The position numbers and the translations under genes were made by a program. The notes beneath the pieces were generated by a model. It searched no databases and had not been told where the DNA came from. It was given only the letters and a program-made list of their open reading frames with translations. Positions 25,405 to 34,696 of a DNA stretch of 64,000 nucleotides are shown here, in pieces (within the stretch, counting starts at the first letter, position 1; each line of letters starts with the position of its first letter). Where the stretch lies: NCBI GenBank assembly GCA_963676875.1, contig OY781436.1, positions 2,728,001-2,792,000 on the forward strand, written 5' to 3'. The DNA is from UBA6244 sp963676875 (lineage in GTDB: Bacteria > Bacteroidota > Bacteroidia > Bacteroidales > F082).

Positions 25405-26478
25405 TTACAGCAGATGTCTGAAAGGAAGTAGTATCCATTCAAAAAACTTGTTGATAAGTGGCCGGTTTTTCCATTTTGCATAATCGAAGGGTTGCGCATC
25501 TTCGAGGGTATTTGTCGTGTGTGTTTTTATTTGCCCGATAATATTGCTATCCTGACCAATTAGCATGATTTCGTACATATACCTGAAACTTCGGTAATCG
25601 AAATTGGAGGAACCAATGGCAAAAGCCGAATCGTCTATTATCATTAATTTGGCGTGGAGGTTGTTTATTTGATAAAACAAAAAGTTGACTCCTTTTTTGC
25701 TGAGTGGCCCCAAATATTTGTTTCGGAGTATGTCGATAAGGGTAACGTCTGATTGTTTTGGAAGAATGACACTGACTGTAACACCACGCTGTGCCGCATC
25801 CATGAGCGCCTTTCGTAATAAAAACCCCGGCAGAAAATAGGGTGTTTCGATGACTACCTGTTTCTGCGCGTGTTTTATCATCTTTACGAACTTGTTGTTG
25901 ATCCGCTTAAAGGCCATGGAAGGCGCATCCCGAAGGATTTCGAAATCATTGAATTTGATTGGTGTAGTCCGACGTGGTGTATTGATATTGTATTTGTTGA
26001 AACTTTTAAAATCTTGTTTGAACAACTTAACAAATTGAAGTGTGATGTCACTTTTCATTCTCAACACCGATTCGCGCCAGTTGAGGTTATAGCCCGTGAT
26101 GTTAGATGAACCTATATAACTGATTTCATCATCGATAAGCAATAATTTTCGGTGATTGCGTTTATGGCTCCGAGTAAAAACATCAGTGTTGTAGATGATT
26201 TTTTGAAAAAATCGAACCTCTCCTTTGTGTTCTGTCAGTTCTTTAAAATAGTCTGCGTTTATCGAGCCGGCTCCCCAATAGTCGATCAAAATTTTAACTT
26301 CAACACCTTCTTTGGCTTTTTTGGTCAATGCTCTTCGGAATCGGTCGCCAATCACATCTTTCCCTACCCTGAATGTTTGCAGATAGATATATCGCTTGGC
26401 AGACTCAATATCTTCAATCATAGCCTGATAGTATTTTAAAGGCTCTGCAAACAGGTGATATGGTTCGGTGATGATCAA
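25405..26478 (-). CDS. Phospholipase D-family protein (cardiolipin synthase-like), 357 aa
   Basis: Two HKD phosphodiesterase motifs are intact: HRKLLLIDDEISYIGSSN (about residues 118-135) and HAKLMIIDDSAFAIGSSN (about 270-287). This gives the two-motif fold of cardiolipin synthases, which join two phosphatidylglycerols. It lacks the N-terminal pair of membrane helices of ClsA, so it resembles the ClsB/ClsC-type or generic PLD enzymes; activity on phospholipids is inferred. The start overlaps the stop of the upstream TPR gene by 4 bases (ATGA), so the pair is translationally coupled. Confidence 0.82.
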   Translation of the reverse strand: MIITEPYHLFAEPLKYYQAMIEDIESAKRYIYLQTFRVGKDVIGDRFRRALTKKAKEGVEVKILIDYWGAGSINADYFKELTEHKGEVRFFQKIIYNTDVFTRSHKRNHRKLLLIDDEISYIGSSNITGYNLNWRESVLRMKSDITLQFVKLFKQDFKSFNKYNINTPRRTTPIKFNDFEILRDAPSMAFKRINNKFVKMIKHAQKQVVIETPYFLPGFLLRKALMDAAQRGVTVSVILPKQSDVTLIDILRNKYLGPLSKKGVNFLFYQINNLHAKLMIIDDSAFAIGSSNFDYRSFRYMYEIMLIGQDSNIIGQIKTHTTNTLEDAQPFDYAKWKNRPLINKFFEWILLPFRHLL

Positions 26479-27872
26479 GGTTGTTTTTTTATTTTTGAGA
26501 AAAGGGCATAGGCAATGATAACCAGAATGATGAAGGCGCTAATGGCTGCCAAATATAGTTTGTATTTCCGAATTTGCGACTCTTGATTGGCGTTGGCTTG
26601 CTGCAATGATTTAGCTTCGGCCAGGGTTTCTTCAATGCGATATTTTATTTCGGTTTCCTCACTTTGAAGCTGATACAGCTTATCTATAAGCGAATCTTTA
26701 CTCAAGGAATATAGCCTAAAGTATTCTTCATAGTGCGTATAGTCTCCATTGGCGGCATAGCAGTGCATCAGTGCCTCCTGATTCAGACTGATGTATTCTG
26801 TATATCCGTATTCTTCTGCCATGTTTAAACTTCGGGTGAGAAATCCAATGGCTTTTTCGTAATGCTGCAGATCCAGATAAAGCGCTCCAATGTTGTAGAG
26901 TACCATCACCAGACCGGTTTCTCCTTCAAAATCTTCGTATAATTGTCTGCTTTTGTTGAAAAAGCTGAGTGCTTTGCCGGAATCTTCCATGTTGGCATAA
27001 AGTGTACCCAAATTATTATATAGCAAGGCGATGCCAATTTGGTCGTTGAGTTTTTTCTTTAGTTTGAGCGATTCTTCGTAATATGTCAGGGCTTTTTTAT
27101 AGTCTTTCAACTCAAAATTATAAATCTCACCCAGATTTGTCAGGACAAAGGACAAGTTGCGGTTGTCGTTCAGTTTATTAAAGATGGGCATGGCTTGCAG
27201 ATAATAGTCCAATGCCTTGTCGAATTGATTCCACTCCCTGTAGATAACCCCAAGACTATTGTAAGAACCGGCAAGGTACAAACTATCGTTTTCTTCTTTA
27301 AAAATCAGCATGGCACGATAATAATTATCAAGGGATTGTTGAAGCTCGTCGCGGTAATAGTAAACGTTGCCCAATTGCAGGAGCGAAACCGCCATGCCTG
27401 ATTTGTTGCCTATTTCCTCCTCTTTTTCAAGGGATTTTTGGTAAAAATATCCGGCTGAATCGAAGGCAGACAGTTCTTCAAAAATCAAACCTATGTTATT
27501 CAGGCAGTTGGCTTGTCCCTGCAGGTCGTTATTTTCTTTATACTTAGCAAGACCACGACGATAGAAAGATTTGGCCAGGTCGAGTTCGCCACTGAAATAG
27601 CAACTGTTGCCCATGGATTTCAAGGCCAAGGCTTCCAAATCAGGTTGGCCCAATTTATTGGCTAGTTGCAGGGCTTTTTGTCCGTACTTCAAACAATCGT
27701 TGAATACTACGCTTCGATAGGTTTCTGACAGACTGATGAGTGTATGGACCTTTTCGACGCCTTCTTTTTTTGGTAAAATGGTCTGCAGACTGTCGATTTC
27801 ATCCATCGGTCCGCCATGGGCAAGAAGCACAGGCAACCACAACAATATCAAAAACAGTCCTTTGTTACTCAT
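26475..27872 (-). CDS. Tetratricopeptide-repeat membrane protein, 465 aa
   Basis: Signal peptide (1-20), then about eight TPR units (residues 60-370, for example ALALKSMGNSCYFSGELDLA and YNNLGTLYANMEDSGKALSFF), a coiled-coil region (about 385-435) and one membrane helix near the end (YLAAISAFIILVIIAYALF). This is the sensor half of Bacteroidota TPR-type histidine kinases or LuxR regulators, but the protein stops 7 residues after the helix with no output domain. It may act as a scaffold in the periplasm. The -7 box TACATTTG (minus strand, 27877-27884) ends 5 bases before the ATG, so the mRNA may be leaderless. Confidence 0.8.
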   Translation of the reverse strand: MSNKGLFLILLWLPVLLAHGGPMDEIDSLQTILPKKEGVEKVHTLISLSETYRSVVFNDCLKYGQKALQLANKLGQPDLEALALKSMGNSCYFSGELDLAKSFYRRGLAKYKENNDLQGQANCLNNIGLIFEELSAFDSAGYFYQKSLEKEEEIGNKSGMAVSLLQLGNVYYYRDELQQSLDNYYRAMLIFKEENDSLYLAGSYNSLGVIYREWNQFDKALDYYLQAMPIFNKLNDNRNLSFVLTNLGEIYNFELKDYKKALTYYEESLKLKKKLNDQIGIALLYNNLGTLYANMEDSGKALSFFNKSRQLYEDFEGETGLVMVLYNIGALYLDLQHYEKAIGFLTRSLNMAEEYGYTEYISLNQEALMHCYAANGDYTHYEEYFRLYSLSKDSLIDKLYQLQSEETEIKYRIEETLAEAKSLQQANANQESQIRKYKLYLAAISAFIILVIIAYALFSKIKKQP

Positions 27873-28039
27873 GTCGCAAATGTAGCGAAAAGCACGAAAT
27901 GTTTGAAGCGTTTGAGTAAATATTGAAACAGGTGTTATATTTTAAGAGAAGTTGAAATTCTTTTGAAAAGGACGACTTGAACTATCTTGACTTATTCCAT
28001 CCCCAAAAATTATTGATTTCGCCAACTGCCTTTCTTTAC

Positions 28040-28047
28040 TATCTTTG
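28040..28047 (+). promoter_or_regulatory. -7 box of the yicC-gmk-nadD operon
   Basis: TATCTTTG matches TAnnTTTG, 22 bases before the ATG at 28069. The alternative TTG start at 28045 lies inside this box and can be dismissed. Confidence 0.6.
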
Positions 28048-28068
28048 TGCCAATTAAATCACAATAAG

Positions 28069-28944
28069 ATGATTAAATCCATGACCGGCTACGGCAAACA
28101 GATAGTAGAATCTGCCAGTCGGAAATATACCATCGAAATCCGTACCCTCAACAGCAAAACCCTGGATTTGAATATGCGGGTTCCCATCAGTTTGAAAGAG
28201 CGTGAAATCGAAATCAGAACCCTCATAAGCAAAGAGTTGGAACGCGGAAAAGTGGATGTGCTGCTAACTATTGAAGAAAAATCAGCCGGAGGCTCGGTTC
28301 GTCTAAACATGCCTGTGGCTCTGCAATATTTTCAGTTGATAAAAGAGCTTTCGGAAGCAACCGGTGAACCTGTTCCTCACGATGCTTTGTCGCTCATTGT
28401 TAAAATGCCGGATGTGCTCATGCCCAACGACGAAACTGCCGATGCCGAGGAGTGGAAGTCTATCCATCAGGGATTTGTGGATGCAGTGGCTTCGGTGGAT
28501 GATTTTCGCTTGCAGGAAGGAATATTACTGAAAAAAGAGTTTGTCGACCGAATCGGGCGAATACAAGACCTCCTTTTGCAGGTGGAACCTTTTGAACAAG
28601 AACGATTGGTGAAAATCCGCGAACGTATCCTGGCGGCACTCAACAAGCAAGTGGCAGATGTGCAGGCCGACAAAAACCGTTTCGAGCAGGAGATGATTTA
28701 TTATATCGAAAAACTCGACATTACCGAAGAAAAGGTGCGGCTAAAGAACAATTGCGACTACTTTATCGAAACCCTTGATCTGGATATTTCATCAGGAAAA
28801 AAATTAGGTTTTATCGGACAGGAAATCGGTCGTGAAATAAACACCCTCGGCTCCAAAGCCAACGATTCGGGATTGCAACGTATTGTGGTGTTGATGAAAG
28901 ACGAACTCGAAAAGATTAAGGAACAGTTATTCAATATATTATAA
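28069..28944 (+). CDS. yicC: YicC/YloC family endoribonuclease
   Basis: Starts MIKSMTGYGK, the family signature. The central RGKVDVLLTIE and C-terminal KNNCDYFIETLDLDISSGKKLGFIGQEIGREINTLGSKAND (long conserved block at the C-terminus) complete the YicC_N and DUF1732 domains. Members are RNases that in E. coli act on small RNAs. First gene of a four-gene operon; gmk starts 3 bases after its stop, the widespread yicC-gmk pairing. Confidence 0.9.
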   Translation: MIKSMTGYGKQIVESASRKYTIEIRTLNSKTLDLNMRVPISLKEREIEIRTLISKELERGKVDVLLTIEEKSAGGSVRLNMPVALQYFQLIKELSEATGEPVPHDALSLIVKMPDVLMPNDETADAEEWKSIHQGFVDAVASVDDFRLQEGILLKKEFVDRIGRIQDLLLQVEPFEQERLVKIRERILAALNKQVADVQADKNRFEQEMIYYIEKLDITEEKVRLKNNCDYFIETLDLDISSGKKLGFIGQEIGREINTLGSKANDSGLQRIVVLMKDELEKIKEQLFNIL

Positions 28945-28947
28945 ACG

Positions 28948-29526
28948 ATGACGCTGGTAAAAAAGGGTAAACTTATTATTTTTTCTGCACCATCGGGATC
29001 GGGAAAAACTACGATTGTGAAAGAACTGATGAAGCAGGTTCCTAATCTGGCTTTTTCGGTTTCTGCTTGTAGCCGACCCCCGCGTGCAGGCGAAGTAGAT
29101 GGAAAGGATTATCATTTCCTTTCGGTGGAAAAATTCAGAGAACTCATTGAACAACATGCTTTTGTGGAGTGGGAAGAGGTGTATAAGGATCGCCTTTACG
29201 GAACACTGGTTTCGGAGGTTGAACGTATGCGCAATGCAGGCACCAACGTGCTTTTTGATGTGGACGTCATGGGTGGCATGAATATCAAGGCCATTTATGG
29301 TATGGAAGCCTTGTCCATTTTCGTGCAGCCCCCATCTGTGGAAGAACTGAGAGCCCGATTGGAGTTGCGTGGAACCGACAGCAAAGAAGATATCGATATC
29401 CGTGTGGAAAAGGCGGAATTTGAATTGTCGTTTGCCGATCATTTCGATGTGGTGGTGATCAACGACCAACTGGAAAAAGCCGTGAAAGAAGTAGTGGCCT
29501 TGGTAGCCGATTTTATTGCCGAATAA
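28948..29526 (+). CDS. gmk: Guanylate kinase
   Basis: Phosphorylates GMP to GDP. P-loop FSAPSGSGKTTIV (residues 13-25), the GMP-binding SRPPRAGEVDGKDYHF and WEEVYKDRLYGT, and the lid Arg residues in RLELRGTDS are present. 192 residues, normal length. Second in the yicC operon. Confidence 0.95.
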   Translation: MTLVKKGKLIIFSAPSGSGKTTIVKELMKQVPNLAFSVSACSRPPRAGEVDGKDYHFLSVEKFRELIEQHAFVEWEEVYKDRLYGTLVSEVERMRNAGTNVLFDVDVMGGMNIKAIYGMEALSIFVQPPSVEELRARLELRGTDSKEDIDIRVEKAEFELSFADHFDVVVINDQLEKAVKEVVALVADFIAE

Positions 29527-29543
29527 CAAAATCTCCTGATAAA

Positions 29544-30545
29544 ATGATGAAATCCGTAGTACTTCCTCAATACAACCGAAATGTTCTCCGTGCCCTGCTG
29601 AGCCTGAAAGTGGAAGAGCTTCCTTTACCGAAATGCAATGCCGACGAGGTGTTGGTAAAAACCCATGCTTCACCTGTCAATCCTTCTGATATTGCATTTA
29701 TCCAAGGATCGTACAATGTGGTGAAGACACTGCCTGCCGTACCCGGTTTTGAAGGTTCGGGCACCGTGGTGGAAGCCTCCGGGAAATATCAGCACCTCAA
29801 AGGGAAACCTGTTAGTTTTTTTATTCAGGACGACAGTCATGGCACCTGGTCGGAATATGTAAAGGTGAATGTACGCAATTTGCTCGTTCTTCGGGATGAC
29901 ATGGATATGAATCAGGCTGCATGCTTTGCCATCAACCCTTTTACAGCATACGGATTGTTTCAGGTTGCCCTGCAAAGAAGTTGTAAGGCATTGATTGTGA
30001 ATGCTGCCGGAGGACAAGTTCCTGCCTTGATAAGAGCCCTGGCCAATGAAGAAGGTTTGGAAGTGATAAACGTCGTGCGCAAAGCCGAAACCCTGGAAAG
30101 ATTGAAACAGCAGGGCTGCGCTCATGTATTGGACGAAACCGAAGACGCATATCCGGAGAAACTCACCCAACTGGCCCATGAATTGCAGGCCACGGTGGCC
30201 TTTGATGCCGTGGGAGGTCCGGCTTCGGGAATATTATTCAAGGCCATGCCTCCGGATTCGGAGTTGGTGGTTTATGGTGGTTTGTCAAACAAGCCCATGG
30301 CAGATATAAGTGTGATGGACCTGATTTTTAAGGACAAGCTTATTTCGGGTTTTAACCTTTCTCCCTGGATGGAAGAAATGGAAACGGATGATTTTGAACG
30401 CATTTCAGAATTATTGCAGGAAAAATTTATCAAGGGCATCTGGCATACCGAGATTCAAAGCATTGTACCATTGGAAGATGTGGTCAACGGATTAAAAACC
30501 TATTTGGGAAATATGAGTGGAGGGAAAATACTGCTTAAACCGTAA
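29544..30545 (+). CDS. Medium-chain dehydrogenase/reductase (quinone/enoyl reductase-like), zinc-free
   Basis: A GroES-like N-terminal domain (VKTHASPVNPSDIAFIQG, PGFEGSGTVVEASG) and a Rossmann domain (ALIVNAAGGQVPALIRALA) place it in the zinc-independent quinone oxidoreductase/2-enoyl reductase branch of the MDR family. The catalytic and structural zinc Cys residues of alcohol dehydrogenases are absent. It probably uses NADPH; the substrate is unknown. It sits between gmk (17-base gap) and nadD (20-base gap), an odd insertion in an otherwise conserved nucleotide-metabolism operon. Confidence 0.82.
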   Translation: MMKSVVLPQYNRNVLRALLSLKVEELPLPKCNADEVLVKTHASPVNPSDIAFIQGSYNVVKTLPAVPGFEGSGTVVEASGKYQHLKGKPVSFFIQDDSHGTWSEYVKVNVRNLLVLRDDMDMNQAACFAINPFTAYGLFQVALQRSCKALIVNAAGGQVPALIRALANEEGLEVINVVRKAETLERLKQQGCAHVLDETEDAYPEKLTQLAHELQATVAFDAVGGPASGILFKAMPPDSELVVYGGLSNKPMADISVMDLIFKDKLISGFNLSPWMEEMETDDFERISELLQEKFIKGIWHTEIQSIVPLEDVVNGLKTYLGNMSGGKILLKP

Positions 30546-30565
30546 ACGATGGAAACAATCATTAT

Positions 30566-31156
30566 ATGTTGACTACACACAAAAAAACCGGTTTGTTATT
30601 TGGGTCGTTCAACCCTATCCATGTGGGTCATTTAATTTTGGCCAACTACATGGCTCAGTTTACCGATCTCAACGAAGTATGGTTTGTGGTGAGCCCCCAG
30701 AATCCGTTAAAGGACAAGAAAAGCCTTTTGGCAGATTACCATCGACTGGCATTGGTCAGATTGGCAGTGGAAAATCATCCTCATTTGGGGGTAAGCGACA
30801 TCGAATTTAAAATGCCCATTCCCTCGTACACCATCGATACATTGACCTATTTAAGCGAGAAGTATCCTGACAGACAGTTTGTTCCCATCAGCGGAACAGA
30901 TGTTTTTCAACATTTCGATAAGTGGAAAAATTATGAGGAGCTATTAAAACAATATCCGTTTTATGTGTACCCAAGACCCGGATTTGACATGGGTTCGTAC
31001 GCGGATCATCCGGCCATCACCCTTTGGGAAGCACCTCAGATGGAGATTTCCTCCAGTTTTATTCGCCGGGGAATCCGATTGAAAAAAGACATGAGCTTTT
31101 GGATGCCTCATGAAGTGTATCAGTACATTCTGGAGATGCACTTTTACGAGAAATAG
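30566..31156 (+). CDS. nadD: Nicotinate-nucleotide adenylyltransferase
   Basis: Adenylates nicotinate mononucleotide to deamido-NAD. N-terminal GLLFGSFNPIHVGHLILAN has the nucleotidyltransferase GxFxPxHxGH motif, and the C-terminal SSSFIRRGIR is the ISSTxIR-type motif. 196 residues, normal length. Last gene of the yicC operon; it converges on the aminotransferase ending at 31161 with only four bases between them. Confidence 0.93.
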   Translation: MLTTHKKTGLLFGSFNPIHVGHLILANYMAQFTDLNEVWFVVSPQNPLKDKKSLLADYHRLALVRLAVENHPHLGVSDIEFKMPIPSYTIDTLTYLSEKYPDRQFVPISGTDVFQHFDKWKNYEELLKQYPFYVYPRPGFDMGSYADHPAITLWEAPQMEISSSFIRRGIRLKKDMSFWMPHEVYQYILEMHFYEK

Positions 31157-31160
31157 CTTG

Positions 31161-32297
31161 TTATGGCCTTGGTTCAAAGAAGTGTCCCACTTTTTTGCAA
31201 ATAAAATCCACGGCTTCAAAGGTGAGCTCATAGAACATGGGAAGTCGAATCAGACGATCGGTATATTTCTGGGTATTGGGCAATGGTCTTCCGTCGTGCT
31301 TGTCGGCGTAATAGGGGCTCAAGTGTAAGGGCAAATAATGAAAAACAGCATGCACATAATGGTCGTTCAAATACTGCAACAATTGGTTACGCAGCTCCTT
31401 GTTTTTTACCGTAAAATAAAACAAATGTCCGTTGTTGGTGGCGTATTCAGGTAATGGGTCGATGACGAGATAGCCCTTGTCGGCAAGTGGAGTCAGGTTT
31501 TTTAAGTATCTTTCCCACAATGAAATACGCCGTTGTTGGATGTCGTCGATTACGTTGAGTTGGCCATACAAAAAGGCAGCAATCATTTCCGAAGGTACAA
31601 AAGAGGCGCCCACGTCCACCCATTCGTATTTGGCCACTTCGCCTCTCTCAAATGCACTTCTGTTGGTGCCTTTTTCCCAAACGATTTCGGCTCGTTTGAT
31701 ATACTGTTCATCATTTATTACCAACAAACCACCTTCGCCACAACTGATATTTTTTGTTTCGTGAAACGAAAAAGCCGCAAAATGGCCAAAGCAACCCAAC
31801 GGTTTTCCTTTGTATTTGGCTTCGATGGCGTGGGCCACATCTTCCAAAAGTATGAGGTTGTATTTTTTTGCCAGGGTTACTGCTTTGTCCATGTCAACCG
31901 CCACACCACCATAGTGCATTACTACCAGCACCTTTGTTTTTGGCGTGATTAGTTTTTCGGCTTCATCCAAATCAATGTTGGGATGGTTGGCGAGTGTGTC
32001 GGCGAATACAAGTTTGGCACCCCGGAGAATAAACGGATTGGTGGTAGAAACAAATGTAAATGAAGGCATGATGACCTCATCGCCCGGTTGGAGATTCATG
32101 AGGATGACCGCCATTTCGAAGGCATGGGTACACGAAGTGGTGAGGAATGTTTTTTTATATCCATAGCGTTCCTCGAAGAATGCCTGATTTTTTTTGGTGA
32201 AAATACCGTTGCCCGAAAGTTGACCAAAATCCATGGCCGACTGAATATACTTGATTTCTTCGCCGTTACAATATGGTTTGTTAAAAGGTATTTTCAT
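31161..32297 (-). CDS. wecE: dTDP-4-amino-4,6-dideoxygalactose transaminase-like enzyme
   Basis: A DegT/DnrJ/EryC1 family PLP aminotransferase that aminates a 4-keto-6-deoxy sugar nucleotide for surface polysaccharide. It begins IPFNKPYCNGEEIKYI; TTSCTHAFEMA binds PLP phosphate, LLEDVAHAIEAKYKGKPLG is the pyridine Asp region and SFHETKNISCGEGG carries the Schiff-base Lys. The N-terminus and length (378) match RffA/WecE. APS kinase and a GNAT acetyltransferase lie just upstream on the same strand. A -7 box (TATATTTG, minus strand, 32315-32322) lies 17 bases upstream of its ATG. Exact sugar product is inferred. Confidence 0.85.
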   Translation of the reverse strand: MKIPFNKPYCNGEEIKYIQSAMDFGQLSGNGIFTKKNQAFFEERYGYKKTFLTTSCTHAFEMAVILMNLQPGDEVIMPSFTFVSTTNPFILRGAKLVFADTLANHPNIDLDEAEKLITPKTKVLVVMHYGGVAVDMDKAVTLAKKYNLILLEDVAHAIEAKYKGKPLGCFGHFAAFSFHETKNISCGEGGLLVINDEQYIKRAEIVWEKGTNRSAFERGEVAKYEWVDVGASFVPSEMIAAFLYGQLNVIDDIQQRRISLWERYLKNLTPLADKGYLVIDPLPEYATNNGHLFYFTVKNKELRNQLLQYLNDHYVHAVFHYLPLHLSPYYADKHDGRPLPNTQKYTDRLIRLPMFYELTFEAVDFICKKVGHFFEPRP

Positions 32298-32366
32298 GCA
32301 TGTAAAATGTGCAACAAATATAACGCAATAGTTATTACACTTTCATCTGTTAAAATATGCAAGATG

Positions 32367-32909
32367 TTAGGATTGGATAGACTGCACGACAACCTCAACG
32401 GCTTGTTTCACACATGTTTCGATGGAGTCATTGTCGGTTTGTACTTCCAAATGGGCGTTGCAGGGTATTTCAAAGGGTGCATTGATGCCCGTAAAATCTT
32501 TAATCAACCCCAACCTTGCCTTTTTGTAAAGCCCTTTTACGTCGCGCGATTCGCATACTTCCAAAGGGGCATTCACGAATATCTCCAGGTAGTGGTCGGT
32601 ACCCACAATACTGTGGGTGCGATTTCTGATACTTTCGGTGGGTTGAATAAAACTGTTGATGGTGGTAATGCCTTGTTTGGCCAACATACCCGAAACCTCG
32701 GCAATTCTGCGGATATTTTCCTCACGGTCTTCAGGACTGAATTGCAAGTCGCGACAAAGACCCTTGCGCACTTCATCACCATCAAAAACCACCACCGTGA
32801 TGCCTTGAGCTCTCAGTGCCTTGGCCAGTTCTTTCGACAGCGTGGTTTTTCCTGCTCCCGAGAGGCCGGTGAGCCATATGGACTTTGCGTTGTTTATTTC
32901 TATGGTCAT
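32367..32909 (-). CDS. cysC: Adenylylsulfate (APS) kinase
   Basis: Phosphorylates APS at the 3' position to PAPS, the universal sulfate donor. P-loop WLTGLSGAGKTTLSKEL (residues 12-28), DGDEVRKGLCRDLQFSPEDR, and FVNAPLEVCESRDVKGLYKKAR are the family signatures. 180 residues, a stand-alone kinase not fused to ATP sulfurylase; no cysD/N is nearby. With no assimilation genes next to it and two PAPS-type sulfotransferases 16-21 kb away, its likely job is PAPS supply for sulfation. Gap of 27 bases from the GNAT gene upstream. Confidence 0.92.
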   Translation of the reverse strand: MTIEINNAKSIWLTGLSGAGKTTLSKELAKALRAQGITVVVFDGDEVRKGLCRDLQFSPEDREENIRRIAEVSGMLAKQGITTINSFIQPTESIRNRTHSIVGTDHYLEIFVNAPLEVCESRDVKGLYKKARLGLIKDFTGINAPFEIPCNAHLEVQTDNDSIETCVKQAVEVVVQSIQS

Positions 32910-32936
32910 ATCTGGTACATGGTTTCGTTTTAAACT

Positions 32937-33611
32937 TTACATGGGGAGAAAGTTGACGGTAACCCCCTCGGGCGTTTCAATTATTTCCTTAATCAAATCG
33001 TGGTTTATCTTGCTCAATAAGAAATCACTGAACCCGCTGTCCTTATCATCTTTATCAAAAATCAATACCGTATCTTTTACGCCCATAAGTTTGTATAGTG
33101 CCGGTCGCAGCAGTTTAGTGCGGTTAAAGAAACGGTCTCTGTTAAGTTTATATAGTTGGTTTTCAACATCTTCCTGGCCTTCACACAATTCAAATCCCAG
33201 AAGTTTATTGTATCTGATGGCCCGTTTGTTGGATTTGAGCATATGTGCATAGCTGTTCATTTCAAAAATGCGTAGTCCCAGTTCTCCAAATGAAAGGACA
33301 GCCAACAAGGGTAGTTCGGTATTGGTATATTTTTCTTCGGCAATGAATATCCCGGTTTCCATTATACCTGCTTCCCAATCGATATCCTTGCCGTTAAAAA
33401 CCCCGATTTTTTCCTCTTTGTATTCAAAAATGAAGTACAAATTATTGTTGTTGTTGATGGAATGAAACCATGCAAGTTGCATTTCGGGCGTAATATAATC
33501 GCGGTATTCCATGTATTGGTTCACTTCACGGGAATTCCTCCAGTTTCTCACCAACTCGATGTCGTCGATGGTGAGACGTCTGAATGTGATATTTCCTTTT
33601 TTTACAATCAT
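32937..33611 (-). CDS. GNAT family N-acetyltransferase, 224 aa
   Basis: N-terminal ITFRRLTIDDIELVRNWRNSREV and the ETGIFIAEEKYTNTELPL region, followed by the acetyl-CoA-associated NSYAHMLKSNKRAIRYNKLLGFE, mark a RimJ/PseH-like GNAT fold. PseH-type members acetylate UDP-4-amino sugars, which would suit the sugar aminotransferase two genes downstream. About 50 residues after the GNAT fold are unassigned. A -7 box (TACTTTTG, minus strand, 33652-33659) lies about 40 bases upstream and probably drives this gene and cysC. Confidence 0.8.
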   Translation of the reverse strand: MIVKKGNITFRRLTIDDIELVRNWRNSREVNQYMEYRDYITPEMQLAWFHSINNNNNLYFIFEYKEEKIGVFNGKDIDWEAGIMETGIFIAEEKYTNTELPLLAVLSFGELGLRIFEMNSYAHMLKSNKRAIRYNKLLGFELCEGQEDVENQLYKLNRDRFFNRTKLLRPALYKLMGVKDTVLIFDKDDKDSGFSDFLLSKINHDLIKEIIETPEGVTVNFLPM

Positions 33612-33744
33612 ATTTTATGTTAGAAATAAATGGGTGAACCAAATTTTGGCACAAAAGTAGGAGATTCCTTTATATCAGCGCCCATGCTGATGAAATCTAT
33701 GCAAAGGAGTTGGTGTTTGGTTGAAAAATAGAAATTGAAAAAAG

Positions 33745-34491
33745 TTATCCCTGCAATTCGGTGAGATAAAGAATAAGCGACAAAAACAAATACAGCAGGA
33801 TAATAAATGGAATGGCGGCTACCTGCATGACCAGCAGCAACACCAACGAAATACCCAGAAAAAAGTACTTGATCAGGTTGTCTTTAACAGAAAAATTCTG
33901 AAATTTTAGCCCGAACATGGGGAAGCTGGAAACCATTAAAAAGGAAAGGATGATTCCGGCAGCCAGAAGGAAATACGTGTTTGTAATCATCATGTAAAAC
34001 AAACCCATCCACGATTGGTCGCGATAGGCGTAGAGTTCAGTTCTGATCAGTGGCAGGGAGGCAATGAAGATGCCCGTGGCCGGAATGGGTAAACCTTTGA
34101 AGTTGCTTGTTTGGGTGTCGTCCACGTTAAATTTCGCCAGACGCAGGGCTCCAAAAGCCGGGACAATAAAGGCAAGAAAAGGCAAAACGGTGAAGTCTTC
34201 CGTAGTGTGAAGTGGTTGTCCGTGACTCATATTGATCATCTGAAATAAAATAAATCCCGGAGCAACACCAAAGGACACCACGTCGGCCAGCGAGTCGAGT
34301 TGGGCTCCGATTTCCGACTTGGCATGGAGCAGTCGTGCAGCCAGACCATCCAGAAAATCAAAAATAGCCGCAATAAAGATAAACCATGCAGCAGTATCGA
34401 GTTGCCCGGTCATGGCGCAGTAAATGGACAAAACACCTGACAACAAGTTGAAAAGTGTGATGGTATTGGGAATATGGTTTTTCAGATTCAT
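33745..34491 (-). CDS. pssA: CDP-diacylglycerol--serine O-phosphatidyltransferase
   Basis: Makes phosphatidylserine, the precursor of phosphatidylethanolamine. The CDP-alcohol phosphotransferase motif D-G-x2-A-R-x8-G-x3-D-x3-D is present as DGLAARLL followed by GAQLDSLADVVSFGVAP. Six to eight membrane helices are visible. I use ATG 34491 (MNLKNHIPNTITL) because a -7 box (TATATTTG, minus strand, 34510-34517) overlaps the longer start at 34512. Confidence 0.92.
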   Translation of the reverse strand: MNLKNHIPNTITLFNLLSGVLSIYCAMTGQLDTAAWFIFIAAIFDFLDGLAARLLHAKSEIGAQLDSLADVVSFGVAPGFILFQMINMSHGQPLHTTEDFTVLPFLAFIVPAFGALRLAKFNVDDTQTSNFKGLPIPATGIFIASLPLIRTELYAYRDQSWMGLFYMMITNTYFLLAAGIILSFLMVSSFPMFGLKFQNFSVKDNLIKYFFLGISLVLLLVMQVAAIPFIILLYLFLSLILYLTELQG

Positions 34492-34696
34492 GGGATAATT
34501 ATTACGAATCAAATATAGAAATAATACTGATAGGGGGAAAAAGGCTTTTCGGGGTGTTGAATTATTAATTACGATTTATTTTCTGTTGTTCTTTCCGCAC
34601 ATTAAACCAACTATCATCATGGTTCGCATTATCCACGGCAAGATATCAGAGTTAATGGTGTCTCTTTACAACCTGGAGGCCTGTGTAAAATTTCCG

